Assembly (NCBI GenBank): GCA_034509425.1
Contig: JAVTVJ010011652.1
Span: forward strand, 558,001-622,000
Reading direction: 5' to 3'
Source of the DNA: Eopsaltria australis
Taxonomy: Eukaryota; Chordata; Aves; Passeriformes; Petroicidae
DNA: 64,000 nucleotides
Below are positions 13,631-27,899 of the stretch, piece by piece (positions within the stretch are counted from its first letter, which is position 1; the number at the start of each line of letters is the position of its first letter). The notes beneath the pieces were generated by a model that was not told the origin of the DNA, did not search any database, and was given only the letters and a program-made list of their open reading frames with translations. A program made the translations under genes and the position numbers.

Positions 13631-16600
13631 CACGAGGTTTGTTATGAGATTGCTGCAAGTGCTGTGTTGCAGGAACATTTTCATGCCCTTTATTTGTTGT
13701 GAACCAACACCATTTTTTATTTCCACTTAACCAGATGGAAAGGACAAAATTTGCCACTCCTCTAAACTGCCAGGGTCTCTGGAAAAACACCATCCTGTGC
13801 ATTTAAAAAATGTATCACAAAATAAGCCACAGGCAGTGCAGGCTTTCCAAGCTTTCCTAGTGACAACTCACCACAGCTACAAGTGGTGATGAACAGAAAT
13901 ACCAGGATAGAGTCCCAGGCAGGAGGCTTTTTAGTGGGTATATTTTATTTCCTGGCATGTGTATCTATATAAAAAGATATCTTCAATATATAAGCAGTCT
14001 TTTATCTGAGTAGCTTCAGAAAATGGTATAAATACATAAACAGCCTTTTCTGTTTAGTGATTACTGATTTGAGAGTGTTGAGGAGACAGAGAAAATGCTG
14101 AATGACAATCTAATTCTCTGAAAATCAGGTCCTGTGAGAAGCCTCCAGTTAGCAAAACCCTGAACTGATTTTAGACTAGTTTTTAGTTCTGGTTTTCAGA
14201 TTAACAAAAAAGTAACAAGAAACTGTTTGAAACTGGCAACTAACTCCAAAAGGATTTAAGACTTTTTTCTTATTTTTTTTTTTTAATAGCAGCACAGTCC
14301 TGGTCCATTTTTACTTTGGTTTTCTTTGAGAATATAATCTATGCTTTCCCAAGTTTCTAAAAAATTTAATATTCCATATATTGCCCCATGTTTCCTGGCC
14401 AGATGGGATGGGATTTCTCACCAGTGGCTGGTTTAAAGGTCACAAATAAATGTGTGAGGGAGCTACATATATTGTTTATTTGTCCTGCTTGAAGCCCACA
14501 TCCTCCTTAAGTGCAAAACTTTGGGGACAGTTGCTAAAAAAAGAGGAAGCTGCTGCAGTAACATTTAGCTGTAATATCACATCCAGTGTTATTATTCCTG
14601 ACTGCTGAGATAACCTAGATTCTTTCTCTGCATCTCTTATAATTGCCCTGTGAATCCAGAAAGGATCCAAAATAAATTGATATACCAGCCATATGCATAA
14701 ATCTGCCTCAGCAGAAATTGATTCAGCAAATTTTCTGCAGTAGTGAAGCCAACCTCACATTGTTCATTGTATGCTCAGCTTTTGGAAAATAAGCAGCATT
14801 TATATAAGGTTGTTATGCTGTGCAGTTAACATCTTCAGCAATGATGGAATAAGCAAGCAGCTGGTTTATGGAGTCTAGGGAAAATCTCAATTTGGATAAG
14901 AAATTGCCACAAGTAATTTTAGCTCTACACTGCCACAGTCCCTTCCTCTTTCATGAACGAGGCAATCTTCGTCTAATATAGCATGGCATTCACATCTCAC
15001 ATGATACATAATGATGTTCACACCACAGGAAAATTTGTGTCTCTATTTACAGCTGTTAGTGATGCTGCAGCATGTAAATCCTCAGGTGGATGACATCGGC
15101 AAATCCCAGCTTTCTCCCAAATCAAAGTGAGGGCCAGATGCAACTTTGCTGATCAATTGACTGTGCCAGCAAAGCATTGGGTTTGACTGGAGTGCCCATT
15201 CCAGAAGGGAGGTTTGTGCTGGGCACTGGAAAGGAAAGCAGGCAATGTCCTGATCGATGCAGTGATTTGGGATTTGGGTGAGGAGAGTGCCCTGGCTTTA
15301 GGCAGAGGATTCTCTGTCTGTGCCCTCACAGTTCCACATTGCGGCACTCCAGAGTGATGCTGGTGTTAGCCCTGGGTCAAATCCTACTCTGCTGTGCAGG
15401 AATGAGCTCCAGCATGAAACTGTGCTGAGAAGTGCCCTTGGTGGCCACTGCTGGGGTTCAAGCAAGCAGCATTTACTGATGGAATGGCTCTGCATGGGGC
15501 CTGTGAGCAGATTTATACCAGGGAAGGCTGCACAATCAGGCACATATTGCTTTGTGAAAAGGAGTAGGTGACACACTGAGCTATTCCTCCCAGATGTAGC
15601 ACACAGACAGCACAGCCCTGGCTCAGGGGAAAGCTGCCTCCTCCACACACCACTCGTGCTTAGCGAGCCCTTTATCACATTGTCAAAATCAGCACCAGCT
15701 TCAGCTTTCTGATATCAACATAACATTAACTTGTCTTGGGCCAGCATTACCTATTAAAGAGCAGGGAGGAATTTCAGAATTCCCCAAGACATAAGCACAC
15801 TGAAAAGCCAACTGAATCCCCAAATATGCTTTTCCTCAAAACCAACAGGTGTACTTTTCTTTCTATTATTTCTAATTGAACTTCTTGGCATTCTAGTCAA
15901 TGCTCCACAGTGTATTTTGGAAAACAATAAATCCTGGTAACATGAGACCTTGCTGCAGTATTTCACTGTTAAATCTTTGCTGAGATTTGGGAAGAGTGCA
16001 CTGGGGTTTGTGTGCTGAATTATGGGGTGTGTGGATGAATGATTTTCCTCCCTTCACTTTTTCCATCACAGAATCAGCACACAGGGAAATCTCTGATGAG
16101 TCAGATTCCTACTGTGTCTGCATTTGAATGTGTATTTCAAATAAATTTAAATTTTTCCGTGAAAGTAAATTATTATTTCCAAGTAGAGAACACTGATGCT
16201 TTATTTTTCAGGGCTAATCAATGTTTGATTTTGTTGAAATTTTAATTTTGACGATAGTGCGTTTTCTCCTTAAAGGAAATTGTAGTTAATTCTCAAAGAA
16301 CACCCGCAGTTTTTCTTGTTTAAAAGTTCTGTTTATAATTTTAAAATATTTTCTGAATTTCATACACAATTCTTGAAATGGAAAAAATGTTCTTTGAGGC
16401 ATTTTTTAATTGAAAGAAACCCCTCCATTTTCCCTGGAAATGTTAGGAGAAAGAAGTAATTTTGTAAATGTCATTAAAATCTTTTTGTTTCACATTACTT
16501 GATTATTGTGCATACAAATACCTTACTGTTTAACTATTAGATTATTGCTAGTGTGACTTCTTGGAAAGAAATCAGGGTATTTCTGATATTGTCACTAATC

Positions 16601-19600
16601 TGGTATTCATGAGCTTCCTGAAATTGTCTGAAATGGCAGGTTAATGAAAAGCATTTAAAAAAAAAAAACCCAAAAGCAAAATTGTGAAATTTCAAAATCT
16701 TGTATATATTCTTAAAGACCTATTGAGGCATTTTAATATAATAGTGGGTTAAACATCATTGAGGTCTTAATCTCACAAAGGCAGCAAAGAGTTACCCAGG
16801 ACTCTGCACTAACAATGATTAAAAACTGTGAAATTGTATTTAATAGTTTATAGTCTATATTTTAACTGCAATATCATGAAAAATAATTCTTTTTTGACTA
16901 TTTTTTCCAATTTAACATCACTATTCTTCAATAATCAGAGAAGCATAACTCAAATAATTTTCCTATTTCTGAGAAAATTGTTATGCTGCTCTAACAGAGT
17001 GTCCTAAATGAACTCAACTCTTTCTTCACAGACTTCAAACACTGTCCTAACTTTTTACCCCGAGCTGACCTGGAAGATCAACTCTAAGTTTTTATTCCTC
17101 TAAAAGGCTTTACATGTCAAAAGCAGCACTCATAACAGTATGTTGGGCTTGTTCTACCTAAGCATTTTTGGCCATTTTCAAGGTCCCTCAAGTTCAGTCA
17201 TTAATCCTGGAGCAGATCACAGCATGGCTATTAAAATTGAAGATTATTGGGAAAATAGCATTCATTCTTTCCAAATCTCTACACTGTACTTTCACATACT
17301 CACTGACCCTTGATGTAAAAATTAGGAGGTATATATATATTAAACTTAATTTTTGCCTTTATTCTTGAAAGTTATGGAAAAAGCACACAGCCCAGAAAAC
17401 CAGCTGCCAGGTGTAATATAAAGAAGGATAATACAGAAACTGAGAACTAGTTATGGCAGATATCCTGTCAGGGGAATGACTTATAATCTGGAAATACAAG
17501 CAGCAAGAGAGGCCCACCAGCTAGACCTGTATCATCTGAGGCAATCAAACCCTGCAAATACAGAGCAATTTCCAAGTGCTCCCCACAATAAGGACTCTTG
17601 TGTGCCAAAGTTTAATATTCAGAGCAGAAACCACAAGCTCCAGCAGCCGCTCCTGGTCAGGACAGCTCGTAAGAGTTCCCAGGAATGGCAGAGTTGTAAT
17701 GGAATTGCACAAAGCAGCTGGGGATTTGCTTGTGTGTCAGCTTCTACATCTGAGAACCACCGTGGGTCAGACATCCATTTGCTTTATATATATTGATATA
17801 ATTTCATCAGAATTTATGATGTGGGAATTATTGTGCTGGCAAGAAATGTAATCTGACCTTCATCTCGCACAATGCAGTGCCGATATTATGTTTTTGAAAG
17901 AAATATACTGACTTGTTGAATCAGATTACTCCAAGTACTTTCCTAATGGATTTCAATATTCCCTTGGATAAACCAATGCTATTTGCTTAGTATTTATTAC
18001 ATTTAAAAAAAATATACAGAAGATAAAACCTCTTCTAACACCATATATTCTTTCATTTTGCAAACTACAAACATACATTTTTTCATTAATTTTAATGGCT
18101 AAACTTTTCCCTGGGTAACAGTCACGGCATTTACTCAACTACCTATATTTCAACTGCACACTTTAAATGTATAAAGAATTTCAATTCTAAGTATTGACAA
18201 CTGTAGGTTTTCCTCCTTCCTCTCCTGGATTAGGCAGCTTGTCCTGTGAGGATCACACAGTGTAATTACTAGTGCTGGGATATTCCCAAATGCCAGGGCA
18301 TGCCACTGCTAAAAAGTGATATATTTGGGAAATTCTTTATAACGACACATCTAATGTAACATAACTCCAGGGGATTTTATCAAGAGATAAAAAAGTTGGA
18401 TCAGTCCTGAGGCTGCTTTATATCATGAGTCAAGAACTGGGAAAATAATAATAGCAACAAAGATTTATATAAGAGAGAGCAGGATTTTGAGTGAATCCTT
18501 CAAACAGCTCTGAAAAGACCTTAAAAAACCCCATGAACTCCAGTCCCTGACCTATAGTTAGATTATTCCCAAGAAGAATAATTATTTTCAAACCCCTCTG
18601 TATCATGAATGTTCCCACTGCTAAGTTATCTTCTCTGAGCTCTTATTTGCCTATAAAAAATACTGGCAAGTGCCCCAAAGGAGATTCCTCTCTGATGGTG
18701 GAACATTCAGCTTGGTGAACACCACGTGCTGAGAGCTCCTGGGCAGGAGGCACTCAGAGAAAGCCAGGCCAGCTGGAAATGGGTGTGCACAGAGCACACT
18801 GTGCCTGCCAGCTCACCTCAGCTCCTCCCTCAGCCCTGGCAAGTCCCAAAAAGGCTGGAATGCAAAACTGGAAATAAAGCTTCAAAGAAGCAAAGCAAGA
18901 AATCCATCTCTTTTTGGGGATGCAGCTTTATCCTGCTCAGCTGTTAGTCCATAATTCCTGTGCAGTGTGGAACAGTGAACAAACTCTGAGGGTGAAGGGC
19001 AGCAAATGTTCTCCCAGACAGGAGACCAGCTCTTGGAATTTTAACAAATTTAACCTTTCACCTCCCTCACTCTCCATCATGATCAATAGCTACTGAGTGG
19101 AAATGATTCCTCTCCCACTCCATTTAGAGATCTCCTCAGTCTCCTGGCTATTCAACTAGCAGATTGTTTTACATTCCTGCTTCATTTTATTGTCCTTTCC
19201 TCCTGCTGTGGTGATCAGACGAGACAGAATAGGTTTGTATACCAATAGAAATGCAAACTGCTGTGCATAGTATGTAAATATTGATATTAGGAATGGGGAG
19301 ACTGAATTAATGCTTCCACACCCTGTCAGTTCCAGGATACTTGGTCATGTCCAGACAGTTTTATAAACAAATACACAAAGAAGAAACAAGTCATTCAGAC
19401 TAAGATCTTATTCCTTACTCTTATTTATGCTTGAGCAAAATTAGAATCAGAAGAAAAAGACAATCCACCAACACCTGCTAGTGCACAGTGCCGGAAATTA
19501 CATTTCAGTTGGAAATTCCTTTCTTTGGGAAGAGCTTCACGTTTTTATGGTCCAGTCAAGCCAAAGTTGGTTACAATTGACATTGGGTTATAGTTTAAGT

Positions 19601-22079
19601 GCCAGATTATATGAGAGATTGTAATGTGAGAGCATTCATTAGAGAATTTGTAAAAAATACCTTTTAAACTCAGAATACTGCAGCTTCTCTTGTTATTGTC
19701 CAGTTCCACTGCATTCACTGTGCTGATTTGTGATTCAAGGTCTCCACACTGAAGAGCTCCATGAGTTGAAATGCTCCTCAGAGAGCAGAACTCAAAGAGA
19801 AGTCGGATCACAAAGATGATTGCCTTGCTTGGAGATTTTCTTGCGGAAAAACAACCAACCAACCTCCCCCCAAAAGAGCAAACAGGGGGTTTGTGTGAGC
19901 ACCCCAGGCTGAGGGTTTCTGTTGAACAGACTTGCAATGCTGATGGGTGAAATCAACACATTCAGTTAGTGTTTTACCATTATTGAGCAGCAAAGCCATT
20001 ATTATGGAGCCAGAAGCTGTGAATGAGATGGGAGATGCTTCCAGCATTCCCTGGGCATGGGTAGAAGTGCTCCAGAACACATGGATGGTGTGTCCTGAGA
20101 CGGCCACCAGTGTTTCTATCACCTGTTCTTTATTGTCCTTTGATGTTCATTGAAAAGAGACATTATTTAATGATGGAGAAGCAATTGGAGCAGACCAAAC
20201 TCTCCTGAGGTTTGGTTGGTAATCTCCTGCTTGCTTCACCACTCATGGCCTCCTCCTCTTTGCACCTGAGTCACACACAGGTAGCAAATATCACCATCCA
20301 GTATGACAGAGCCTTGTGTTGATAAGATTTTCCTGGGAGGAAAAGCTCTGTTATGGAGTCCACTTAACTAAATCATGGCCAGTGTTAAATATTGCACTTG
20401 CAAAAAAGGTTTCAGCCCAAAATTAAGGGGGAGAAAAAAATAATGGTAAAGTTTGAGCGAGCAGTACCATGAGTACATCTGTCTGTGCTTTCCAGAGGCA
20501 AGGTTGAGGTATTACCTAAAAGCATTCATTTCAAAGCAGTGTAGTGAAGCCTGAAGGAGCACTATTTTAAAACAAATCAGTCAGCATTTTATTGGTGTCG
20601 GCCCAGCTTTGTACTAAACACTCAGATTAATGTTAAATCACAGCTCAGGAATTATTCATGAGATCTCATACAATGTAATTGCTGATTTTGGCATCAATAG
20701 CCTGTATCCCTTTATTTCCTAGATTAGCTTCCCTTCCTGAACTACTGTATGTCATGCCAGAGACAATGATTTTATATGACATATTTAGGAAAGAGGAACC
20801 CACCTATTTTACATAAAAGAACGCCTGAGAAATGTACCCTCATTGCTGAGATGCCAGGCTGTGCTGACAAGTTCCTGTGAGAGGCAGAGCCTGCTGGGAG
20901 AGCAGAGAGCACAGTGCTAAATGTCTCCTTTCAAACTGTTGACTGAATGGTTAGTTTTATTCCAAATCTTTATGAAAACTAATGAAATTACCCTTCACCT
21001 ATCTTTAAGGATTAGCATTAATGCTCAGAACAAACTGCATGACTACTAATCTCTTAATGTCCCTAAAGATATGTACAAAATGAAATTTATAAATAATAAA
21101 TGAAACCCAACTTTTTCCAGAAATACTCAGTCATCCTGCTCTTTCCCTCTCTCTTTCTCTGAGAGTTGTGTGCTCGTGAATAAGGTCAGGCTGACACAGG
21201 GAGTTGGAGAAAGGTGACTTTGAGCATGGAAGTCAATGAGCTCCATGCTTTGGGCCTTCACAATTTTTTTTCCTCTAAAAATACTCCCTTTTCTTTCTTC
21301 AGCAGCATGTTTAGATCTAAATATCTTCAGCATCTCCCTGTTTTCATTCCTTCATGCTCCAAATACCTGTATCACACGGGTGAGCAATGAGAGCAGGAGT
21401 CCCTGAAGACACAGAGCATTTCATGCTCAGGTTGCTTCATCCTGCACCTTCCAGGAAAGGAACATTACCACCCACACCATTCCCTACCTCTAAATTTCCA
21501 TCCAAACAAAAAACAAGACTTAAATCCTCGTTTCCTTTAATTCTGTAAACAATTGTGGCATGAGAAAACAGGAGTGATGGTTCAGACCTGGGTTTCTAAC
21601 CTAGCCTCTTCCAAAATCTCAGTTGCTTTCAGCTCTGTTTGGACAATTAAGGCCTCAGAAGCCTACACCCCTCTTGAGCAGGGTTTGTAGGAACTATTAT
21701 AAGAAAATAATGCTTATCCATGATAGAAAACCTTATTTTGTGATAATGCTGTCTGCTCATATATATGAAAAAATAATGAAATGTTTTTTAAAAATATTTC
21801 CCAAGTGATCAGTACTGCTGGCAAGGCAAATGGGGATTTTGTTAAAATAAAGCAGATCTATTTCTGAAAGTTTTAAACTTCCATAGGTGTTGGTGGAACT
21901 TTAAAGACTCAGAACCCAGAAAAGCAACAGCAGTTATTTTTATGCTCATAATTTTGCAGTGGCCAAATGTACAGTCTTCTAACTTTACAAAAATTGCATA
22001 AATTAGGAATACAAAATAAAAATGGCGTTATCCAAATTACCTCAAGGCTGAGATACCGTGTGCCTAATTTCAGCCCAAT

Positions 22080-22490
22080 TTTCATGGCCGTGTTATCTGG
22101 TCCTGCATATTTATAATGGAATTATTGACAACCTTTTTTTCATGAGGAGTTCCTCCTGCTTTAAGATCAATACGAACATAGCTGGACAGATTCAGCATGC
22201 GGGAAAACAAAAATCAGTGAAGATTTTGATACGCAGAATAATGCAGAAATGACAACATATTTCTGGCTCTGTACAAAAACATGCATTCATCTGTAAATGA
22301 TTACACTTCTATCTGTGGCAGAATGGCAGTGTGGGGCATATGAATCTCACCTTCAAAAGATATTCTTTCGTTCTACAAAAAAAACGCCGGCAAGCACAGG
22401 AAACTTCAATCAATGTCTTATATTCGAAAACTATGACACTGTCAAACTGGTGTCATTAAAGCTAACTAACCATATTAAACGAATATTAAA
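22080..22490. promoter_or_regulatory. CpG-retaining AT-rich segment, candidate conserved element
   Basis: Nine CpGs occur in about 410 bases of AT-rich sequence (for example tacgaac, atgcggg, atacgca, aacgccggc, attcgaa), clearly more than the flanks. Open frames of 62-72 codons line up end to end on the + strand but are in different frames and have no motif. CpG retention without high GC suggests selective constraint or a fairly recent insertion. Confidence 0.35.
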
Positions 22491-25400
22491 ATATAGGTTT
22501 CTTTGCATAACATAATGAGTAAAACTGCTTTTAAGTTTTTCCCTATGCTTTGAGGTGTAGGTGGCATTTTCATTCCAAAACTTTGAAGTCAGAACAAAAT
22601 GTACAGGTAGAGGGTACTAGATCAAATAATAATCAACTTCAAAAAGCATTTTGGCTGTTAGATGTCCCAAGGCTAATTTCCTCTAGACATTTTAAATGTA
22701 AATGTCTAAACTCATTTAAAAATTGTAAATTGGTCTAGGTTCAATCAAAAACCATCCTGACACAGAACAGGGAGACTGGGCTAATTGTCATTTGTTTGTC
22801 AAATGAATTCCATTTGGAAAGCAATGAAACCTCCAAGCTAATTCTTTTAAGGTGAGCTGGTAGTTGTATTATCAGTTAAATGCAGTAAAATGGATAATCA
22901 CATGATGATAATGAAAACTGAACCTATGTTAGCACTCAGGCTTAGTCTGCCACAGGGCATATAGTGATGGAACTTAAGTACTGTAATGTTCCACTGGGCA
23001 CAATGGCACCAAGTCTGCTCTTTAGCCTTACAGACACTTTCTTTGCATTTTAAAAAACTTTATCAAAGCACCGTGGCAATGTAGAAAATGTCAAAGTGAA
23101 ATGCACTGTAGGCAAATTGAGATTTCATTAAGTTTAAATTTATTGCTTTTGACTGATGTATTACCATGCTTGTTAAGAACCAGTAATTTGGAATATCTGC
23201 CTGCCTGGTAAAATAGCTTTGTCTCCTTGCGTAATACTTTATATGGACTTTGAAAGACCACAGTAATTCAAAAAGAGTGTGGGGTATTTTATTTTTCTAA
23301 AGAACAATTTCAAATATTTTCAGGTCCCTGACCTAGTGGATCAATAGACTTCTGCGTGTGTCCCAAGTGTGTTGTTGGTGCACTTGGTAGAAAATTACAG
23401 CACTAATATGTTATTTTTTTGCCTTGGTATAACACTGACAACAGAACCTTGGGAAGCACTTAACAATTCTCTGACTTGTTCTGTCACTCTCTGATATATT
23501 GGAATTAAATGAAAATATCCGTGAGAGATAAGGAATTGAAAAAATTGGCAGGAGACTGTGTGCAGATGCATAATTTTTTATATAAATATATATACACACA
23601 CATAAATTGTATGTCTACATGAGTTTGTGCCTAGATTTATTAACAGACAAAGCAGAGATACAGCTGTATCTGTATCAGGGCAGGCACAGGAATTCTTGGC
23701 GTTGCACAGAATAAATGCTATTTAGTTTGCTTCAGCTGTGGCAAAAGTTACATTTGAATTGTTGACATAAAATCTCTTAATGTACTCTGGTGCTTTTCTC
23801 ACCTTCAGAAAAGGACTGAATCAATAGAATAGGACTAGCAGAATTTCTGACTGATGAGGAAGGTTAGGCCTTCAGGAGCAGATTACTGCCCTTGGAGAGA
23901 GACCTGGATTGAATTTAGTATATTCTAGATATATTTATTTACACTGGGTTCCAGGGTTTTATGGCAGAAGTGACAAAGTTTGTGAAACCCAGGAATGCAT
24001 TATCATGTTATCTGCTATCTCAGATGGACAGTCAATATGAACAGACTGCAGACACACCTGTCCCAGTATCCAGTTCACCAAGTAATGAAATGGAAACAAT
24101 AAAAGTCTTTGAACAAACAACAGACATTTGAGTCTTTGGGTTTAAACAAGAGGATTGTAGAATTCAGATGGGTTTCCTCTAGTGCTGCCAAGGCAGCCAT
24201 ATCTGTATTGGTGCCAACGCTGAGAGCCACACAACAAAGCTCAGCTTGTGTCTGCCCATGTGCTTTTATCCCACAGACTATGGATATATGTACTTCTTGG
24301 GGTGGGGGCTGAGGGAAAGAAAAGAGTTTTAAATTATACTTATTTTATCTACACTTTCAATGAAACTTCCAGTTGAAACCTGAGGAGAAAGTGACGTGTG
24401 GGTTTCTATGAATTTAAACTGCATTTCGTTTTTACCATTTAAACATTACATTCTGAGGATCAGGGCAGGTTGTGTGAATTAATTCAATTAAGACACAATC
24501 ATCTGTCGCTGGAAAAACTTACTTTTCTCCTCATATGGAAACAACCTGCACCCCTCCACCCCAGAGTTCAGATTCTCTTGAGCACTCCCTGCCTGTGACT
24601 GCAGGGTCAGATTTGCCAAGGCAGGACACGGCTGCATCTGCAGAACCTCAAATCCACCTAAGAGAGATTTTCAGCAGGGGCATTCACCCCTCTTTCCAGT
24701 GTAACCCCCAAAAATCTTCCTTTTTGTACTCCTCCAGGGGACAATTTGCCAAGGGAAGCCTCTGTCACCAGTCCAGGTTGGGCTTCCAGAGCCAGAAGAG
24801 ATCCATGTGCACCACAAGTCCTGAGAGAAAAGGAATCCCACCAAAGGTGGATGCAAATCTCAAACCCCACTAAAAATAAAGCTTTCTAGTTTTGTTTGTG
24901 CATGTTGGACAAAAGCTGCACCAACTCTCAACAAGGGTGCAAAGTAGGAGCTGAGGTAAAGCTTTTTATTTGATAAAACATCTGGGTTTTTGCTTTAAGA
25001 CACTTATGTGCTGCTCTCTTTGAAGTCCAGAGGAGCTATGCAAGTCTACACTTGAGGGCAGAATTTGGCCCAATGTGATAACAGAGGAGCCTGCAATCTG
25101 GAAAAGGTGTATGTCTATAATTTTTTAAAGATTTTGTGGGTTAACTCAAATTAGCCAGGAAGAATTAATGCCTCTGAATAATTCTCCCTCTCAACACACG
25201 CTTAAGAATTACCACTAAACTCCACCTTTCTTCTAAGGTACTGGACAAAATTTGCATTTTGGAGTAAGCCACTAGCTGGAGCTAAAGACCTGTAGAGCAA
25301 ATTCAAAGGGAAAAAAATAAAAGAAAGGGGGAAATCCACAAACCTGAGGAGTAATCCAGACTTTTTAAGGCAGGCCTGGAACAGGTTTTGGAGTGAGTTG

Positions 25401-27462
25401 TAAATACTGACTGTCATCTCTTAGAAAGGTAGAACCACCAGCCTAAAAAAGTGAAAAACATCCATATTCCTGAGTTGATGGCTAACTGAACTAAACTGAG
25501 CAAAGTCTGGTATTTAACAGAAGAATGAACCAAAACAAACATATTGAGATTTTAAAAGCACCCAAAGGAGCAGTGAAGCAATGACAGCTAAGAAAATCTG
25601 ACTAAAGAAGTAATTAAAGGCAGAAATTGTTAGTTACCTTGTTTGGAATTGAGAAGGAGCTACCTAGAAATACAGAAAGCACCTAACAAACTCTCTGACC
25701 TATTTACTTTTAATTATTGATATTGCAAAGGTTCTTTAATACGTAATTATTTAAACATCATCCCGAAAGATGCTTTCATGGGAGCAGAAGAAAAAGTCTC
25801 CTTTCATAGATAAAGATCAATTTATCTTTGGCAATCAGATACAATATATCAGGTGGGAGCTGAGCACTCCCTGGTTTTGAATGGTCAGAGTGAGGCAGAG
25901 GAACACAAAGAATATTCTGCACATTCCCCCAGTTCAGTGGCACATACACAGGATTTGATCTTCCCATGTAAATTGTGGCACTGAGATGACTTCGGTGAAA
26001 ATGTGAATCGCTCTGAGTCATACAGCAGCAAGAAAATGTATTTTGACCTCTCAAAACTTTTCAAAACATCACCAAATTAATGCCTGATGTGCCAAATAGG
26101 ATTAAAGGGCCAGCTCTCCCTGCAGGCTTCCAGAGAAGAAAACCAGGAATAAAGTGCTGCTAGGGAAACATTCCTTAAGCTCCTCTTTGTGCCTCCTGTC
26201 CCCTCTGCAGACACGGGGCTGGCAGGAAAGGTGTCACACCTGGGGTAAGGATGGATATGCATCAGTTCAGTGCCCCCACAAGGGTTACACGTGTCACATT
26301 AACATCATGCTGCCCTTGCCATGATCCAACAAAACACTGAAACAGGAATGCAGATTGAAACACTTGCTGAAGAGCTCTCCTGGAGCTGCCTGATAGCTGC
26401 TTGTTAGTCTCCAGCCAGGTGTTGAATATGTGGCTCAGTTTCTATACGGAGGTGCTTGTTTCCCACAGCAAATTTAGCTTCCAGAGGGTCACATACGTAT
26501 CCTGGAAAAGGCTGTGCTCATTTCACCAGTGGGATGATTCTCCTAATTGAAGTAAGTCCTGTTCTTTGAGGAACTGGTGTTTACTGGATTCCTGGAGCCA
26601 GTTTCACAGGCAGCACCCACACCAGCAGCAAGGCAGCTCCCAGTTTTCAGCAGGAGCTGGGAAGGCACTCTGCTCTCTGGGCAGTGGTGGGGTGCTGTTT
26701 TGACACACTATAGCCATCCATCTGCTTATTAAGTTGAATGTGACAGATTCTTCAATAATTCTAATATGTAATGTAATATTTTTTAATATGCACTCTGTCT
26801 TTATTCACAGGACTAAGGACATTAAACATGGATAGTTACTGTACCTTGAACTGGGCCTTTCGTTTCACTCTTTAAATTTAAACAGAGCTGCTTTTATATG
26901 TGAACATGAGACTTTCTTTCCTGACTCAGGATAAGATTTTTTTTTAAAAAGCAATTTCCACTCAACTGCTTTCCCAAACCAATAGCCTGCAGACATAGTA
27001 AACAGCTACATTTTCTGAACAATACCACTATTTTGACCATTTCTCCTTTTCTTTGAATTGTACAAAAAACCTTTGAGTTAACACCACCTTCAGAACTCCT
27101 TTACAACACCATGCCAAGTGTATTTATATGCTGCTCCATAGGATTCACAGAGAAATCATGTTGTTTCAGTGCTCCAGGCAGCATTGCAAATAAAGCTTTT
27201 ATATTGATACACTTAATGATTTAGAAAAATTTCCTTCTGAGTCAATGTATGGTGTCTTTAAGTTCTGAAAATCAGGACAAAGAAAGACATAAAAACCTCA
27301 AGGAATTCTGTGTGTACTTATGTATGTTCTACTTCAGTATTAGAAAAATTCAGCCAGGAAAAAGTACAGTTTTCCTGAAGTAGTGACTGCTTTTATTCTA
27401 TTGCACACACACTTTGAAAAGTCCTGCATCAGCCTGAGCACAGGAAAACCTTTTTATATGTC

Positions 27463-27747
27463 TAGATAGTGACAGGACAAGGGGGAGTGGTTTTAAACTT
27501 AAAGAGGAGAGATTTAGATTGAACATCAGTAAAAATTCCCTGCTCAGAGGGCGGTGAGGCACTGGCACAGGTTGCCCAGAGATGTTGTGGATGCCTGGAA
27601 CACATCCCTGGAAGCGTTCAAGGCCACACTGGATGGGATCCTGAGCAACCTGGGATAGTGGGTGCCATCCCTGCCCATGGCAGAGGGCTTGGAACCAGAG
27701 GGTGTTTAGGGTCCCGTCCAACCCAAACCATTCTGTGATTCTGTGAA
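27463..27747 (+). mobile_element. CR1 LINE, 5'-truncated 3' end
   Basis: The segment is the 3' end of a CR1 non-LTR retrotransposon in + orientation. It starts inside the reverse-transcriptase ORF (gtgacaggacaagggggagt, the 'D-R-G-x-V-x-L' region). It continues through ggttgcccagagatgttgtg and the usual 3' tail (gtcccgtccaacccaaacc) and ends in two attctgtg units at 27730-27745, the CR1-type terminal repeat. The reading frame is broken. The clean terminal repeat and retained CpGs suggest a moderately young copy. CR1 copies are usually 5'-truncated like this. Confidence 0.93.
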
Positions 27748-27899
27748 TTTAGAATGGAGCAGGGCAGACTGAGGTTCACTCGAGGCCCAAACCTCGTCCA
27801 GTGATGAGATTTAAAGAGCTGAGCTGCAAGCTGAGAAACTTCCAGAGGAGGCAAAGTGAGGGGAAGGAGCCTTGGCTGCAAATCCAAGGAAAACTCAGA

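Larger units (their letters stand above)
12901..27462. other. Gene-free stretch with scattered candidate conserved noncoding segments
   Basis: No gene is recognised. Open frames of up to 130 codons occur on both strands (for example near 15.3-15.7 and 19.5-20.1 kb) but have no recognisable motif. The 15.2-15.7 and 24.5-24.9 kb parts are somewhat GC-richer. Segments near 13.5 and 22.1-22.5 kb keep CpG in AT-rich sequence and are listed separately. Confidence 0.5.

Noticed and set aside
15433..15450. CTCF-like site on the minus strand
   Set aside because: Only about 12 of 14 core positions agree and two central bases differ, so it is weaker than the 58.9 kb site.
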